This document shows, piece after piece, positions 16,047 to 23,149 of a stretch of 33,077 nt of DNA. Each line of letters begins with the position of its first letter. Position 1 is the first letter of the stretch. Made by a program: the position numbers and the translations under genes. Origin of the DNA: Anaerolineae bacterium (GTDB lineage Bacteria; Chloroflexota; Anaerolineae; Fen-1058); contig PMCF01000384.1 in the NCBI GenBank assembly GCA_003154115.1, positions 1 to 33,077 of the forward strand. Direction: 5' to 3'. Under the pieces are notes generated by a model. The model ran no database searches. It was not told the DNA's origin and saw only the letters and a list, made by a program, of their open reading frames with translations.

Positions 16047-16051
16047 ACAAA

Positions 16052-16108
16052 AGCCGGGTTTTTCCGTGCCTGTCGTTTCAGTGCGACAATTGCGGAGCAA
16101 CCCGGTTC
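16052..16108. terminator. Hairpin between convergent genes, probable bidirectional terminator
   Basis: Outer arms agccgggtt (16052-16060) and aacccggtt (about 16099-16107) pair over eight or nine bases. An inner stem tgtcg/cgaca and ccg/cgg can form in the loop. It lies between the ends of the GH20 gene and the small minus-strand gene at 16124. A short T-run is inside the left arm only. A similar hairpin is at 23011-23044. Confidence 0.55.
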
Positions 16109-16123
16109 TATGTCCAGCGTGAT

Positions 16124-16456
16124 TTACTGATACTTCTCGATTTCTTGATCGAATTTCTTGCGGAGTTTTTCGCCTTCCGGCGCAGCCGCGGTCTCACGCA
16201 GAGCCATCAACGCGGTGATCATCTTTTCGGTGTTGCGTTTCTGATCGCGCAGGGCCTTCCAACCTTTGCGGCGTGCCTTGCCCACGATGTCGTCGCCCAG
16301 ATCGATCGTGTCGTAGTCTTTGCACGCTTCCATCAGCAGCCAATCCTCTAGCGCGTGATTGGATTCCGTCTGCAAGCGCGTTTCCAACTCGATAATCTCG
16401 GCCTGATATCGGGCAATCGATTGATCGATGAGTTTCACCATTTCATTTTTTGCCAT
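16124..16456 (-). CDS. Small charged helical protein, function unknown
   Basis: A 110-aa protein, rich in Lys and Glu and predicted to be almost wholly helical with two coiled-coil-like stretches (residues 5-35 and 75-108). It lacks a signal peptide or membrane helix. AGGAGG stands 7 nt before the ATG at 16456, which makes the start and the gene itself credible. The sequence contains LLMEACKDYDTIDLGDDI in the middle. I do not recognise the family. It is divergent from the acyltransferase gene, and the 108-bp gap between them could hold promoters for both. Confidence 0.75.
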   Translation of the reverse strand: MAKNEMVKLIDQSIARYQAEIIELETRLQTESNHALEDWLLMEACKDYDTIDLGDDIVGKARRKGWKALRDQKRNTEKMITALMALRETAAAPEGEKLRKKFDQEIEKYQ

Positions 16457-16564
16457 ACCGCAGCCTCCTAAGCTGTCACCGCCGGTCTGTCGATTTCAGC
16501 CTAATTGTAACCCATGTTGCCAAACTGCGTCGCAGCGCAGATAACTGAATCACGAGGATAAGCC

Positions 16565-17356
16565 ATGTCGAAACCAGCTGAATATGTCAGCGAACCATTT
16601 CCTGCGGCGCGGCAGTTTGTCGTCGATGCCGGACGCTGGGGCGCACGGCGACACGTCATTCATGGTTTGCTGGAACTCGATGTGACGCCGGCGCGGCAGG
16701 CAATACAAACTCACAAATCTCGCACCGGCGAGACACTATCGTTCACGGCGTTTGTGGTGACTTGCTTCGCCCAGGCGATCGATCAAGATAAGCGCGTTCA
16801 GGCCTATCGCAACTGGCGCAATCAGTTGATCGTGTTTGACGAAGTGGATGTCGTCATCATGATCGAGGCCGAGCAGGGCGGCGTGGCGATTCCGCACATC
16901 GTCCGCGCGGCGAACCATAAGACCTTCCGCCAGATCCATGAGGAGATCCGCGCGGTGCAGATGCGCCCCGCGCGCAGCGAACAGCGATCCGGCGGGTTGG
17001 CGCGGTTCGGGCCGCTTTTGCCGGTATGGACGCGCGATCTATTTCACTGGTGGCTGGTGAAGACCCCCGTGCGCTTGAAACGGTATGGAGGGACGTGCAT
17101 CGTGACGTCGGTGGGCATGTTCGGCAAAGGCAGCGGTTGGGGCGTCGGGTTTTTGCCACTGCATACGCTGGGACTCACAGTCGGGGGCCTAACGGAAAAA
17201 CCGGGCGTGGTCGAGGGACAAATCGTCATTCGTGAATATCTCGATCTCACCCTTAGCTTCGATCACGACATCGTCGATGGCGCACCCGCGGCGCGTTTTG
17301 CGCAAAAGTTGAAAGGGTTGATTGAGAGTGGTTACGGCTTGGAAGTAGACACGTAA
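16565..17356 (+). CDS. Stand-alone 2-oxoacid dehydrogenase E2-type acyltransferase domain
   Basis: A 263-aa protein that matches only the catalytic domain of dihydrolipoamide acyltransferases (the CAT fold). It has the substrate-channel strands (VDVVIMIEAEQGGVAIPHIVR), the GTCIVTSVGMFG region and the C-terminal active-site motif DHDIVDG with His234 and Asp238 (HxxxDG). The lipoyl and subunit-binding domains of full E2 proteins are absent, and no E1 or E3 genes are near. Such short forms occur in several phyla, and their substrate is not clear. The start at 16565 is supported by GAGGA upstream; a weak promoter (TTGCCA, 17 bp, GATAAC) lies at 16517-16545. Its stop codon lies in the octamer array at 17344-17407. 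Confidence 0.85.
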   Translation: MSKPAEYVSEPFPAARQFVVDAGRWGARRHVIHGLLELDVTPARQAIQTHKSRTGETLSFTAFVVTCFAQAIDQDKRVQAYRNWRNQLIVFDEVDVVIMIEAEQGGVAIPHIVRAANHKTFRQIHEEIRAVQMRPARSEQRSGGLARFGPLLPVWTRDLFHWWLVKTPVRLKRYGGTCIVTSVGMFGKGSGWGVGFLPLHTLGLTVGGLTEKPGVVEGQIVIREYLDLTLSFDHDIVDGAPAARFAQKLKGLIESGYGLEVDT

Positions 17357-17407
17357 GCAAGGAAACAAGGAACTCGTCTACTTGTCTGCTTGTCTACTTG
17401 TGTCCTG
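17344..17407. repeat. Inverted octamer array at the convergent ends of two genes
   Basis: Eight consecutive 8-mers in one register: agtagaca, cgtaagca, aggaaaca, aggaactc, then the inverted type gtctactt, gtctgctt, gtctactt, gtgtcctg. The left units hold the TAA of the acyltransferase gene (17354-17356). The right units encode the last residues and the stop of the glycosidase/O-antigen-ligase gene on the minus strand. The RNA can fold into a long hairpin. Confidence 0.85.
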
Positions 17408-20400
17408 ATCTACTTTCTGAATCAGGGCTAACGTCAGCATGAACACAAAGGCCAGATCGACCACGAAGTAGGAAGCGTCCACCAGACCGTGCGTGAGGAA
17501 GTCAATCATCGAAGCCATGAGGCCAATGATCAAGGCCCACTGATCAATGACCAATGATTGCTTCGCCCGACGCAGCACGCGGAACGCCGTGACCCAGAAC
17601 GCGGCCTGCATCCAGATAAACACGCCTAACCCGATCAAGCCCAGCCGCGCCGCAAAATCCAGCACGACGTTGTGCGGATGAGACAATGACGGCTCTTGCC
17701 ACGCTTCCGGCCGCAGATAACGGCCGCGATAGGCGTACAGAAAATTATCAGGGCCTACGCCAAACCACGGCTGATCGCGAATCATCTCCAGTGTACTTTT
17801 CCACAGCGCCACGCGGAAGAACGATGTGTCGCCTCCACCACTGAACAAGGCCTGAATCCGCGGCGAGTTCAAGAGTGGAATCGCCGCGACGGCGCCGACG
17901 ATGAGCACGCCAAGGGTGGCCCACAACCAACGGCCACCTGCCAGAAGGCCAATCGCCAAAATCGAAAGTGGCAGGCCGATAAAGATAGCGCCGCGTGATT
18001 GGCTAAGCAGGATCGCCGCACCGATCGGGATGAGGGCGAGGCCGTAGAAGAGGCGGCGTCTGCCGACTCCCACCAAGGCCACGGCCAACCCGATCGGAAA
18101 CACGCGGCCTAAAAACAGCCCTACGTTGTTGGGCGAACCATAGACACTGCGCAAGCGTTGTACGCCTTCCTCCGCGGTGATGATGTTGAGGTTGAAAGCG
18201 TACAACACCAGCCCGATGACGGCGACGAGCACACCGGCCAACACCAGCCCATCGACGATGCGCCACACGGCGCGTCGATCGAGTTGGGCGGCGCGCATGA
18301 GCGCGTAGTACCCGATCGGCTCCAGAATGATCACGCGAAACTCGCGTAGCGCAAACTGCCGATACTCTGCCAGAAAAACTGAAATGACGGAGACGACGAG
18401 GAAGGCGAGCACCGACCAGTCGAGAGACGTGATACGTAGTGCGTAGTGCGTAGTGCGTGGCGTTGCGCGAACGGACCACGCACCACGCACCACGCACGAC
18501 ACCACGCACATCAGCAGGATCAACTCGCTCATCGAGAAGGCCGACTCGAACAGTTGCCGGGGCAGGAAGAAGAACGGCGCAAACAACGCCACCAGCGCCA
18601 GACCCAGATCGAGCCGCAGGATGATGAGGACGAGCAGCACCAATCCGCTGATGAGGGTCAGGATCAACCACGGGGAGACGTAGAAAATCGTCGCGGCGGC
18701 CAACGTGGCGATGAGGTTGGTGGTATCACCCGCGCGTCGATACGCGGCTGCCACGTCCACGCCCCACGTCATCCAGGCTGAAGCATAAACGACGAGCGAT
18801 GTGACTACGGCGATAATCACTTGTTTGCTTTCACTCAGTCGCGCCCACATGGCTGCGACTGCGCGACCGACGCTCCCCCATTCGGCTGTGCGTCCAAAAT
18901 AAAGCGCACCTGCGATCAGCAGCAAGCCACTCACCGCTAACAATCCGTAGATCGTGTTGAGACTGCTGCGGTCTTCACTCCGTCCCACACTCCAGCCGAT
19001 GAGCGACCACTGATTCCAACCGCGCTCGGTGACGATCTCGGCGACGTGATCGGTATCAGACAACCCGGTGGCAACCGGTATCGTTTGAATATCAGTCACG
19101 TTGATGTCCGGCGGAATGAGTTGCAGATACGCGCCGTTCTCGTCGTGGGGCAGGGCGTTGGCGGGTTGACCATCGACCGTGATGTAGAAGTTGGCGCGAT
19201 CGGCCGCGCGGCGCACGCGCAGGGCAAAATCGCTGCCGTGAAATGGAATCGATACTTTGTCGCCGGTCTGACTCCAATCGGCGCCCAATTCGCTGAAGCG
19301 CCAATTGCCGGTGAAAGTTGCCAATGGATTCGGCTGATACGTCGGGCTGCCGGGGCGATCTTGCAGTGCGGCTGGGTAGTAACCTTGCGAGAGTTCTGAA
19401 ACTCTCGCAAGGTTTTCGGGGAGGTTATTCTTGATCGCAAAGCCCCAGCGCGGATTGTCTTTGGACGCGGCCGGTTCCCAATTCTCGATCGTCATCACGC
19501 CCAACCACTGCCAATTCGTGCGCGCGTATTCAATGGCGCGCTGCGTGTAGGCGCGTTGTTGTTCGAGTGTCGCGCGTCCCCACGGCGAATTCTCGGCGGT
19601 GTTCCAACCAAACTGCGTGGCCCACAGCGCTTTATCCGCATCACCGTGACGTTCCATTTCTTCGCGCAGCAACACCAGATGCTGGAAATTGAGCACGTTG
19701 GGATCGATGCGATGATCATCGGGCGTGGTATCAAACCCATACGGTTTGCCGGCCACCACATCAAACAGATCGCGCGCACCCGCTTCATATAAGCGCCGTA
19801 GGAATAACCAATCGGCCATGTTCGCCTGGCTGGTCTCGACGGTGGGCGCGAGTCCTGCTAACACGATCGTCGCCGTGGGATCGACTTGTTTGATCGCGTC
19901 GCGCGCTTGCCGCAATAGCTCGGCATACTCGATCGGGTTGACTTCACCCCGCCAGCGATCACCCAGATTCGGTTCATCCCAAATCTGATACGTGTCGATG
20001 CGATCGCCGTAACGCTGGGCGAACGCCCGTGCGAAGTTGGCGAATTGGAGGTTGGAGGTTGGAGGTTGGCTGTTAGAGGCAGCGGCCCACGTTGGCGCGG
20101 TATCCAGCACGGCGATCATCTTAAGATCACCGGCGGCTTGCACGATCCGATCCCACTGCGCCCAATCGAACTGATCTGGTGCCGGTTCGATCTGCGCCCA
20201 GGGGAAAGTTTGGCGGATCCAGGTGAAACCCGATTGTTTGATCCGCGCGAGCTCGGTTTTCAACTGTGCATCGTCGTATTGTTCCAGGGCCGCGTTGACG
20301 CCGATCTCGCGTTGCGGTGGCATGAGCGGCGCAGGAAACCCATAGAATAAACCGCGCGCGGCTTGGGCCTGTTGGCGCGTGACACCGATCCCGATCCCGA

Positions 20401-20461
20401 CGACAAAGGCTAAACCCAGTAAACACAACAGCGCAATAAGGAGAGAGCGTTTGGTTTTCAT
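17378..20461 (-). CDS. Glycosidase-like domain fused to O-antigen ligase (Wzy/WaaL-type) membrane domain
   Basis: A 1027-aa fusion. A membrane anchor (6-26) leads to an extracellular TIM barrel of the GH5/GH39-like type (about 50-345), with the acid/base Glu163 in QIWDEPN. At the place where relatives usually have the nucleophile Glu (TEFGW) it has Gln283 (WATQFGWNT). A beta-sandwich follows (about 385-510), then about twelve membrane segments (520-1015) of the O-antigen ligase/Wzy family with SVYGSPNNVGLFL, LSQSRGAI and SHPHNVVLDFAARLG. A role in joining or extending surface polysaccharide, with the barrel binding or editing the glycan, is likely. Four short repeats lie in frame inside the gene: residues 128-139, 350-361, 655-676 and 969-980. 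It follows the G5/propeller gene by 21 bp. Confidence 0.88.
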   Translation of the reverse strand: MKTKRSLLIALLCLLGLAFVVGIGIGVTRQQAQAARGLFYGFPAPLMPPQREIGVNAALEQYDDAQLKTELARIKQSGFTWIRQTFPWAQIEPAPDQFDWAQWDRIVQAAGDLKMIAVLDTAPTWAAASNSQPPTSNLQFANFARAFAQRYGDRIDTYQIWDEPNLGDRWRGEVNPIEYAELLRQARDAIKQVDPTATIVLAGLAPTVETSQANMADWLFLRRLYEAGARDLFDVVAGKPYGFDTTPDDHRIDPNVLNFQHLVLLREEMERHGDADKALWATQFGWNTAENSPWGRATLEQQRAYTQRAIEYARTNWQWLGVMTIENWEPAASKDNPRWGFAIKNNLPENLARVSELSQGYYPAALQDRPGSPTYQPNPLATFTGNWRFSELGADWSQTGDKVSIPFHGSDFALRVRRAADRANFYITVDGQPANALPHDENGAYLQLIPPDINVTDIQTIPVATGLSDTDHVAEIVTERGWNQWSLIGWSVGRSEDRSSLNTIYGLLAVSGLLLIAGALYFGRTAEWGSVGRAVAAMWARLSESKQVIIAVVTSLVVYASAWMTWGVDVAAAYRRAGDTTNLIATLAAATIFYVSPWLILTLISGLVLLVLIILRLDLGLALVALFAPFFFLPRQLFESAFSMSELILLMCVVSCVVRGAWSVRATPRTTHYALRITSLDWSVLAFLVVSVISVFLAEYRQFALREFRVIILEPIGYYALMRAAQLDRRAVWRIVDGLVLAGVLVAVIGLVLYAFNLNIITAEEGVQRLRSVYGSPNNVGLFLGRVFPIGLAVALVGVGRRRLFYGLALIPIGAAILLSQSRGAIFIGLPLSILAIGLLAGGRWLWATLGVLIVGAVAAIPLLNSPRIQALFSGGGDTSFFRVALWKSTLEMIRDQPWFGVGPDNFLYAYRGRYLRPEAWQEPSLSHPHNVVLDFAARLGLIGLGVFIWMQAAFWVTAFRVLRRAKQSLVIDQWALIIGLMASMIDFLTHGLVDASYFVVDLAFVFMLTLALIQKVDQDTSRQADK
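17523..17557. repeat. Heptamer array inside the O-antigen-ligase domain
   Basis: Five 7-mers in register: ccaatga, tcaaggc, ccactga, tcaatga, ccaatga. On the minus strand they encode SLVIDQWALIIG in a loop or helix near the C-terminus. The same unit (tcaatga) makes the array in copA at 26698-26739. Confidence 0.75.
18436..18498. repeat. Inverted heptamer array inside the O-antigen-ligase domain
   Basis: Nine 7-mers in one register: gtagtgc three times, gtggcgt, tgcgcga, acggacc, acgcacc twice and acgcacg. The second half is the inverted complement of the first. On the minus strand they encode about 21 residues (RGAWSVRATPRTTHYALRIT) between two membrane segments. Confidence 0.85.
19381..19414. 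repeat. Perfect 15-bp palindrome inside the glycosidase/ligase gene
   Basis: aaccttgcgagagtt (19381-19395) and its exact reverse complement (19400-19414) are separated by ctga. It encodes NLARVSELSQG at the boundary between the barrel and the next domain. It is unlike the other palindromes here. Confidence 0.9.
20045..20079. repeat. Heptamer array inside the glycosidase domain
   Basis: Five 7-mers in register: ttggagg three times, ttggctg, ttagagg. On the minus strand they encode NSQPPTSNLQF, an extra loop in the TIM barrel between WAAAS and ANFARAF. Confidence 0.85.
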
Positions 20462-20482
20462 GTGTGGAGTGACGATTGAGGA

Positions 20483-22054
20483 TTAGCGCGCCCAACGAGG
20501 AAACGAGATCGATTCGTCGGCGGTGAGGCGGCGGGTGAGGCCCGTGTTCAAATTGATCCAGTAGAGATCGCCTTGATAGGCGACGATGAGGCCGCGGCCA
20601 TCGGGTGCGACGTCGAAATCGGGCAAGCCGCGAATGCCGGGCAGCCCGTCGGCGGGAAAGAGCAAGCGTCGATTGCTGCCGTCCCGATCCATGATGTTGA
20701 GAAAGTAGCGGCTGGTATCGCTGGCATACGGCGTCTCGGACATGCCAAACACGATTTGACGATTCGCGGGTTCGAGGCCGATCCATTGTGGCGCGGCCCA
20801 CATGCCCGCTCCGACTGCCAGACGGGGCTGCAAGGTGCCACTGATTTGCAGGGCCGCGACATCGAAGGCGGGCGAGTCTTCGTCGGATTCACCCGAGGGC
20901 GAGGGCGAATGGATCGGCGCGATCAAGAACTGCCCATCGGGCGACCAACTGATCGTCGGCGTCCACGCCCAGGTCGATCGGGTGTTGTAGGCCGCAAAGT
21001 TGATGATGGGGATCGTGCGTGTGATCTTTGCCGTCGGGCTGATGAGGCCGATCGAGGCGGTGTTGGCGTACGCCAGCCGTTTGCCATCGGGCGACCAGGC
21101 ATAGGTGGTGCCCCACCAGGCATAGGGCGCCGTGGCCGAGGCTTTGATAATTTCTTTGCTCTTGCCGAGTTTGCCGTTGTTGAAGGGCAGGATTGATAAA
21201 TCGTTCAGCGCTTTCCAACCCGGCAACCCCGGCGATGGCTCGGCGCGTGAATAGGCGATGGATTGGCTATCGGGCGCGAAATCGGCCCATAAGACGCCGT
21301 TGATCTTCAACGCTTGTGGTTCAGGTGTGGCCAGCGTCGTATCGACGACCCACAAGCTGTTGAGCGTTGAAGTATTGCCGCGCGTGTAGAGCAACCAGCG
21401 ACCATCGGGCGACAGAGAAAAGACGTGCGCATCCAGATCGCTGTCTGTGGTCAAGGCGCGTTTGTTGCCGGAAACATCGCGCATCACATAGGCATTGTTG
21501 TTTGACAAATAGACCAGCGTACCGGACAATGGCACCGTATTGAAATCGTCTTTCAAGCCGACGCGCGTGATCTCGGGCACCGGCGTGGCGATGACTTCCT
21601 GGCTAATCTCCACCCGATTGATCAACTTGCCGTCTTCGTATGTCAGCCGATAGTTGGTCGCCAGCATTCCATTGCGCCCGGCTTGCAGGACGCGCCGTTC
21701 GCCCGGTAACAGTGTCGTATCAGGTTGTGTCTGCGTGCCGTAAGGAACGGTTTCGGTTACTTGTTCGTTGGTCTGAATGACGCGCGTCACGGTGATGCTC
21801 AGACCGGGTGTCAAGAGCGAGGTCTCCGGCGGGCGCACCCGATCGAGTTCCGCCAGGGTGACACTCGCCGCGCGTAACGCGTCACGCACCACGCTGCCTT
21901 GGGGCATGGTCAACTCTTGGACTTCGCCATCGGACGCCACTGAGACGATCACCTGTTCGGGCAGGCGACCCGGTCCGCACGCGGCCAGCAAGAAGGATAG
22001 AGTGATGAAGAGAATGAGTGAGAAAGAAAATCGGCGTAGCATCGTGGCGATCAT
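20483..22054 (-). CDS. Lipoprotein with G5 domain and TolB-like beta-propeller
   Basis: A 523-aa exported lipoprotein (hydrophobic core LFITLSF, lipobox LLAAC with Cys about 26). Residues 30-110 or so resemble DUF348/ubiquitin-like domains found before G5 (SVASDGEVQELTMPQGSVVRDALRAA in two parts). The G5 domain (about 115-185) has VTETVPYGTQTQPDTTLLPG. The remainder is a beta-propeller of WD40-like/TolB type, with blades containing LSPDGRWLLYTR, WSPDGKRLAYAN, WSPDGQFLIAP and VAPDGRGLIVAY. G5 domains bind cell-wall glycans in other proteins, so it may hold the surface machinery near the wall. I chose the ATG at 22054 (MIATML); 22042 is possible; the open frame upstream of this lies antisense to the DUF1028 gene. 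It is probably cotranscribed with the fusion gene 21 bp downstream. Confidence 0.85.
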   Translation of the reverse strand: MIATMLRRFSFSLILFITLSFLLAACGPGRLPEQVIVSVASDGEVQELTMPQGSVVRDALRAASVTLAELDRVRPPETSLLTPGLSITVTRVIQTNEQVTETVPYGTQTQPDTTLLPGERRVLQAGRNGMLATNYRLTYEDGKLINRVEISQEVIATPVPEITRVGLKDDFNTVPLSGTLVYLSNNNAYVMRDVSGNKRALTTDSDLDAHVFSLSPDGRWLLYTRGNTSTLNSLWVVDTTLATPEPQALKINGVLWADFAPDSQSIAYSRAEPSPGLPGWKALNDLSILPFNNGKLGKSKEIIKASATAPYAWWGTTYAWSPDGKRLAYANTASIGLISPTAKITRTIPIINFAAYNTRSTWAWTPTISWSPDGQFLIAPIHSPSPSGESDEDSPAFDVAALQISGTLQPRLAVGAGMWAAPQWIGLEPANRQIVFGMSETPYASDTSRYFLNIMDRDGSNRRLLFPADGLPGIRGLPDFDVAPDGRGLIVAYQGDLYWINLNTGLTRRLTADESISFPRWAR

Positions 22055-22095
22055 ACCATAGGTGATAAGTAACCAGCAATCGCTAAGGAGACGAC

Positions 22096-23004
22096 ATGAC
22101 TTTCTCAATTGTAGCTTACGATCTAGCTGCCAAAGAATGGGGTGTGGCGACGCAGAGCAAGTTTCTGGCGGTGGGCGCGGTGGTGCCGTGGGCGTCGGCC
22201 AACGCCGGAGCGATCGCGACACAGTCCTACGCCAACACCGCGTTTGGTCCGAGGGGTCTGGAAATGCTGGCGCAGGGCATGAGCGCAACGGAAACGCTCG
22301 ATCGGTTGTTGGCCGCCGACGAAGGTCGCGAGCAGAGGCAGGTGGGCATCGTCGATCGAGAAGGGCGCGCGGCGACATTTACGGGATCGACCTGTCATGT
22401 CTGGGCGGGCAGCTTAAGCGGATCGACCTTCGCGGTGCAGGGCAACATCCTGGTGAGCGCCGCGACGGTGGAAGCGCTGGCGTCCGGATTTGAAAGCGCG
22501 CGGGGTGAGTTGGCCGATCGTTTGGTGGCGGCCCTGTTGGCGGGTCAAAAAGCGGGCGGTGATCGACGCGGGCAGCAAAGCGCGGCCGTGTTGATCGTGC
22601 GTGAGAAGGGCGGCTACGCGGGCTTCAACGATCGGTATCTCGATCTGCGCGTGGATGATGCTGCCCATCCGATCGAGCGATTGCAAGACCTGGTGGAGTT
22701 GCACCATCTGTACTTCGGCAAGCCCGTGCCAGAGTCGCTGGTGCCGATCGATAAGAAGATCGCGCGCGAGTTGCAGCGCATCGCCACACAGGCCCAGCAG
22801 TATCACGGCTTGCTCACGGGTGAATATGATGCAGCCACGCGCGCAGCCGTCGAGGGGCTGATCGGCATCGAGAATCTGGAAGATCGCTGGCCGTTTGGAT
22901 CGGAGAAGATCGATCCGGTGGCGCTAAAATTTTTGCAGAAGGCCTATCCGGCGAAGAAACCGCGCGGCAGAGCAGGCGTGAAGAAAACGACACGGAAGAA
23001 ATAG
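22096..23004 (+). CDS. DUF1028 family Ntn-hydrolase-like protein with C-terminal peptidoglycan-binding-like domain
   Basis: A 302-aa protein of the DUF1028 family, whose fold belongs with the Ntn hydrolases; the reaction is unknown. The family start MTFSIVAYD is intact, and GVATQSKFLAVGAVVPWA, GAIATQSYAN, FTGSTCHVWAG and VQGNILVSA are conserved signatures. After about residue 205 comes the small domain called putative peptidoglycan binding in this family (RLQDLVELHHLYFG), followed by a Lys/Arg-rich tail. AAGGAG stands 7 nt before the ATG. It is divergent from the G5/propeller gene by 41 bp, and is followed by a strong hairpin. Confidence 0.9.
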   Translation: MTFSIVAYDLAAKEWGVATQSKFLAVGAVVPWASANAGAIATQSYANTAFGPRGLEMLAQGMSATETLDRLLAADEGREQRQVGIVDREGRAATFTGSTCHVWAGSLSGSTFAVQGNILVSAATVEALASGFESARGELADRLVAALLAGQKAGGDRRGQQSAAVLIVREKGGYAGFNDRYLDLRVDDAAHPIERLQDLVELHHLYFGKPVPESLVPIDKKIARELQRIATQAQQYHGLLTGEYDAATRAAVEGLIGIENLEDRWPFGSEKIDPVALKFLQKAYPAKKPRGRAGVKKTTRKK

Positions 23005-23010
23005 TAGCAA

Positions 23011-23044
23011 ACAACCGGGCTTCTCTGCAAAGAAACCCGGTTGT
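23011..23044 (+). terminator. Hairpin terminator after the DUF1028 gene
   Basis: acaaccggg (23011-23019) pairs with cccggttgt (23036-23044), with more pairs inside (tt/aa, ct/ag) around one mismatch. It lies 7 bp after the stop. No long T-run follows, so a bidirectional or Rho-aided function is possible. Confidence 0.7.
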
Positions 23045-23082
23045 CGTTTAGGTGAAATACTGTTTAATTAGTGCTCACCCCA

Positions 23083-23119
23083 CCGCGTCCTCGCGGTGGG
23101 ATCGCCCGCGAGGACGCGG
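23083..23119. repeat. GC-rich perfect palindrome
   Basis: ccgcgtcctcgcgg (23083-23096) and its exact reverse complement ccgcgaggacgcgg (23106-23119) are separated by 9 bp. The right arm lies 31 bp from the stop of the AAA ATPase gene. It may protect or end that transcript. Confidence 0.85.
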
Positions 23120-23149
23120 GCGGCGAGCCTTATCTTAACAGTATTGGTG

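Noticed and set aside
15484-16050. Minus-strand frame of 188 codons opposite the GH20 gene
   Set aside because: Its composition is Arg/Ala/Pro-rich with no ribosome binding site; the GH20 frame is strongly supported.
22055-22378. N-terminal extension of the G5/propeller gene
   Set aside because: It runs antisense through the DUF1028 start; the lipoprotein signal peptide begins at 22054 or 22042.
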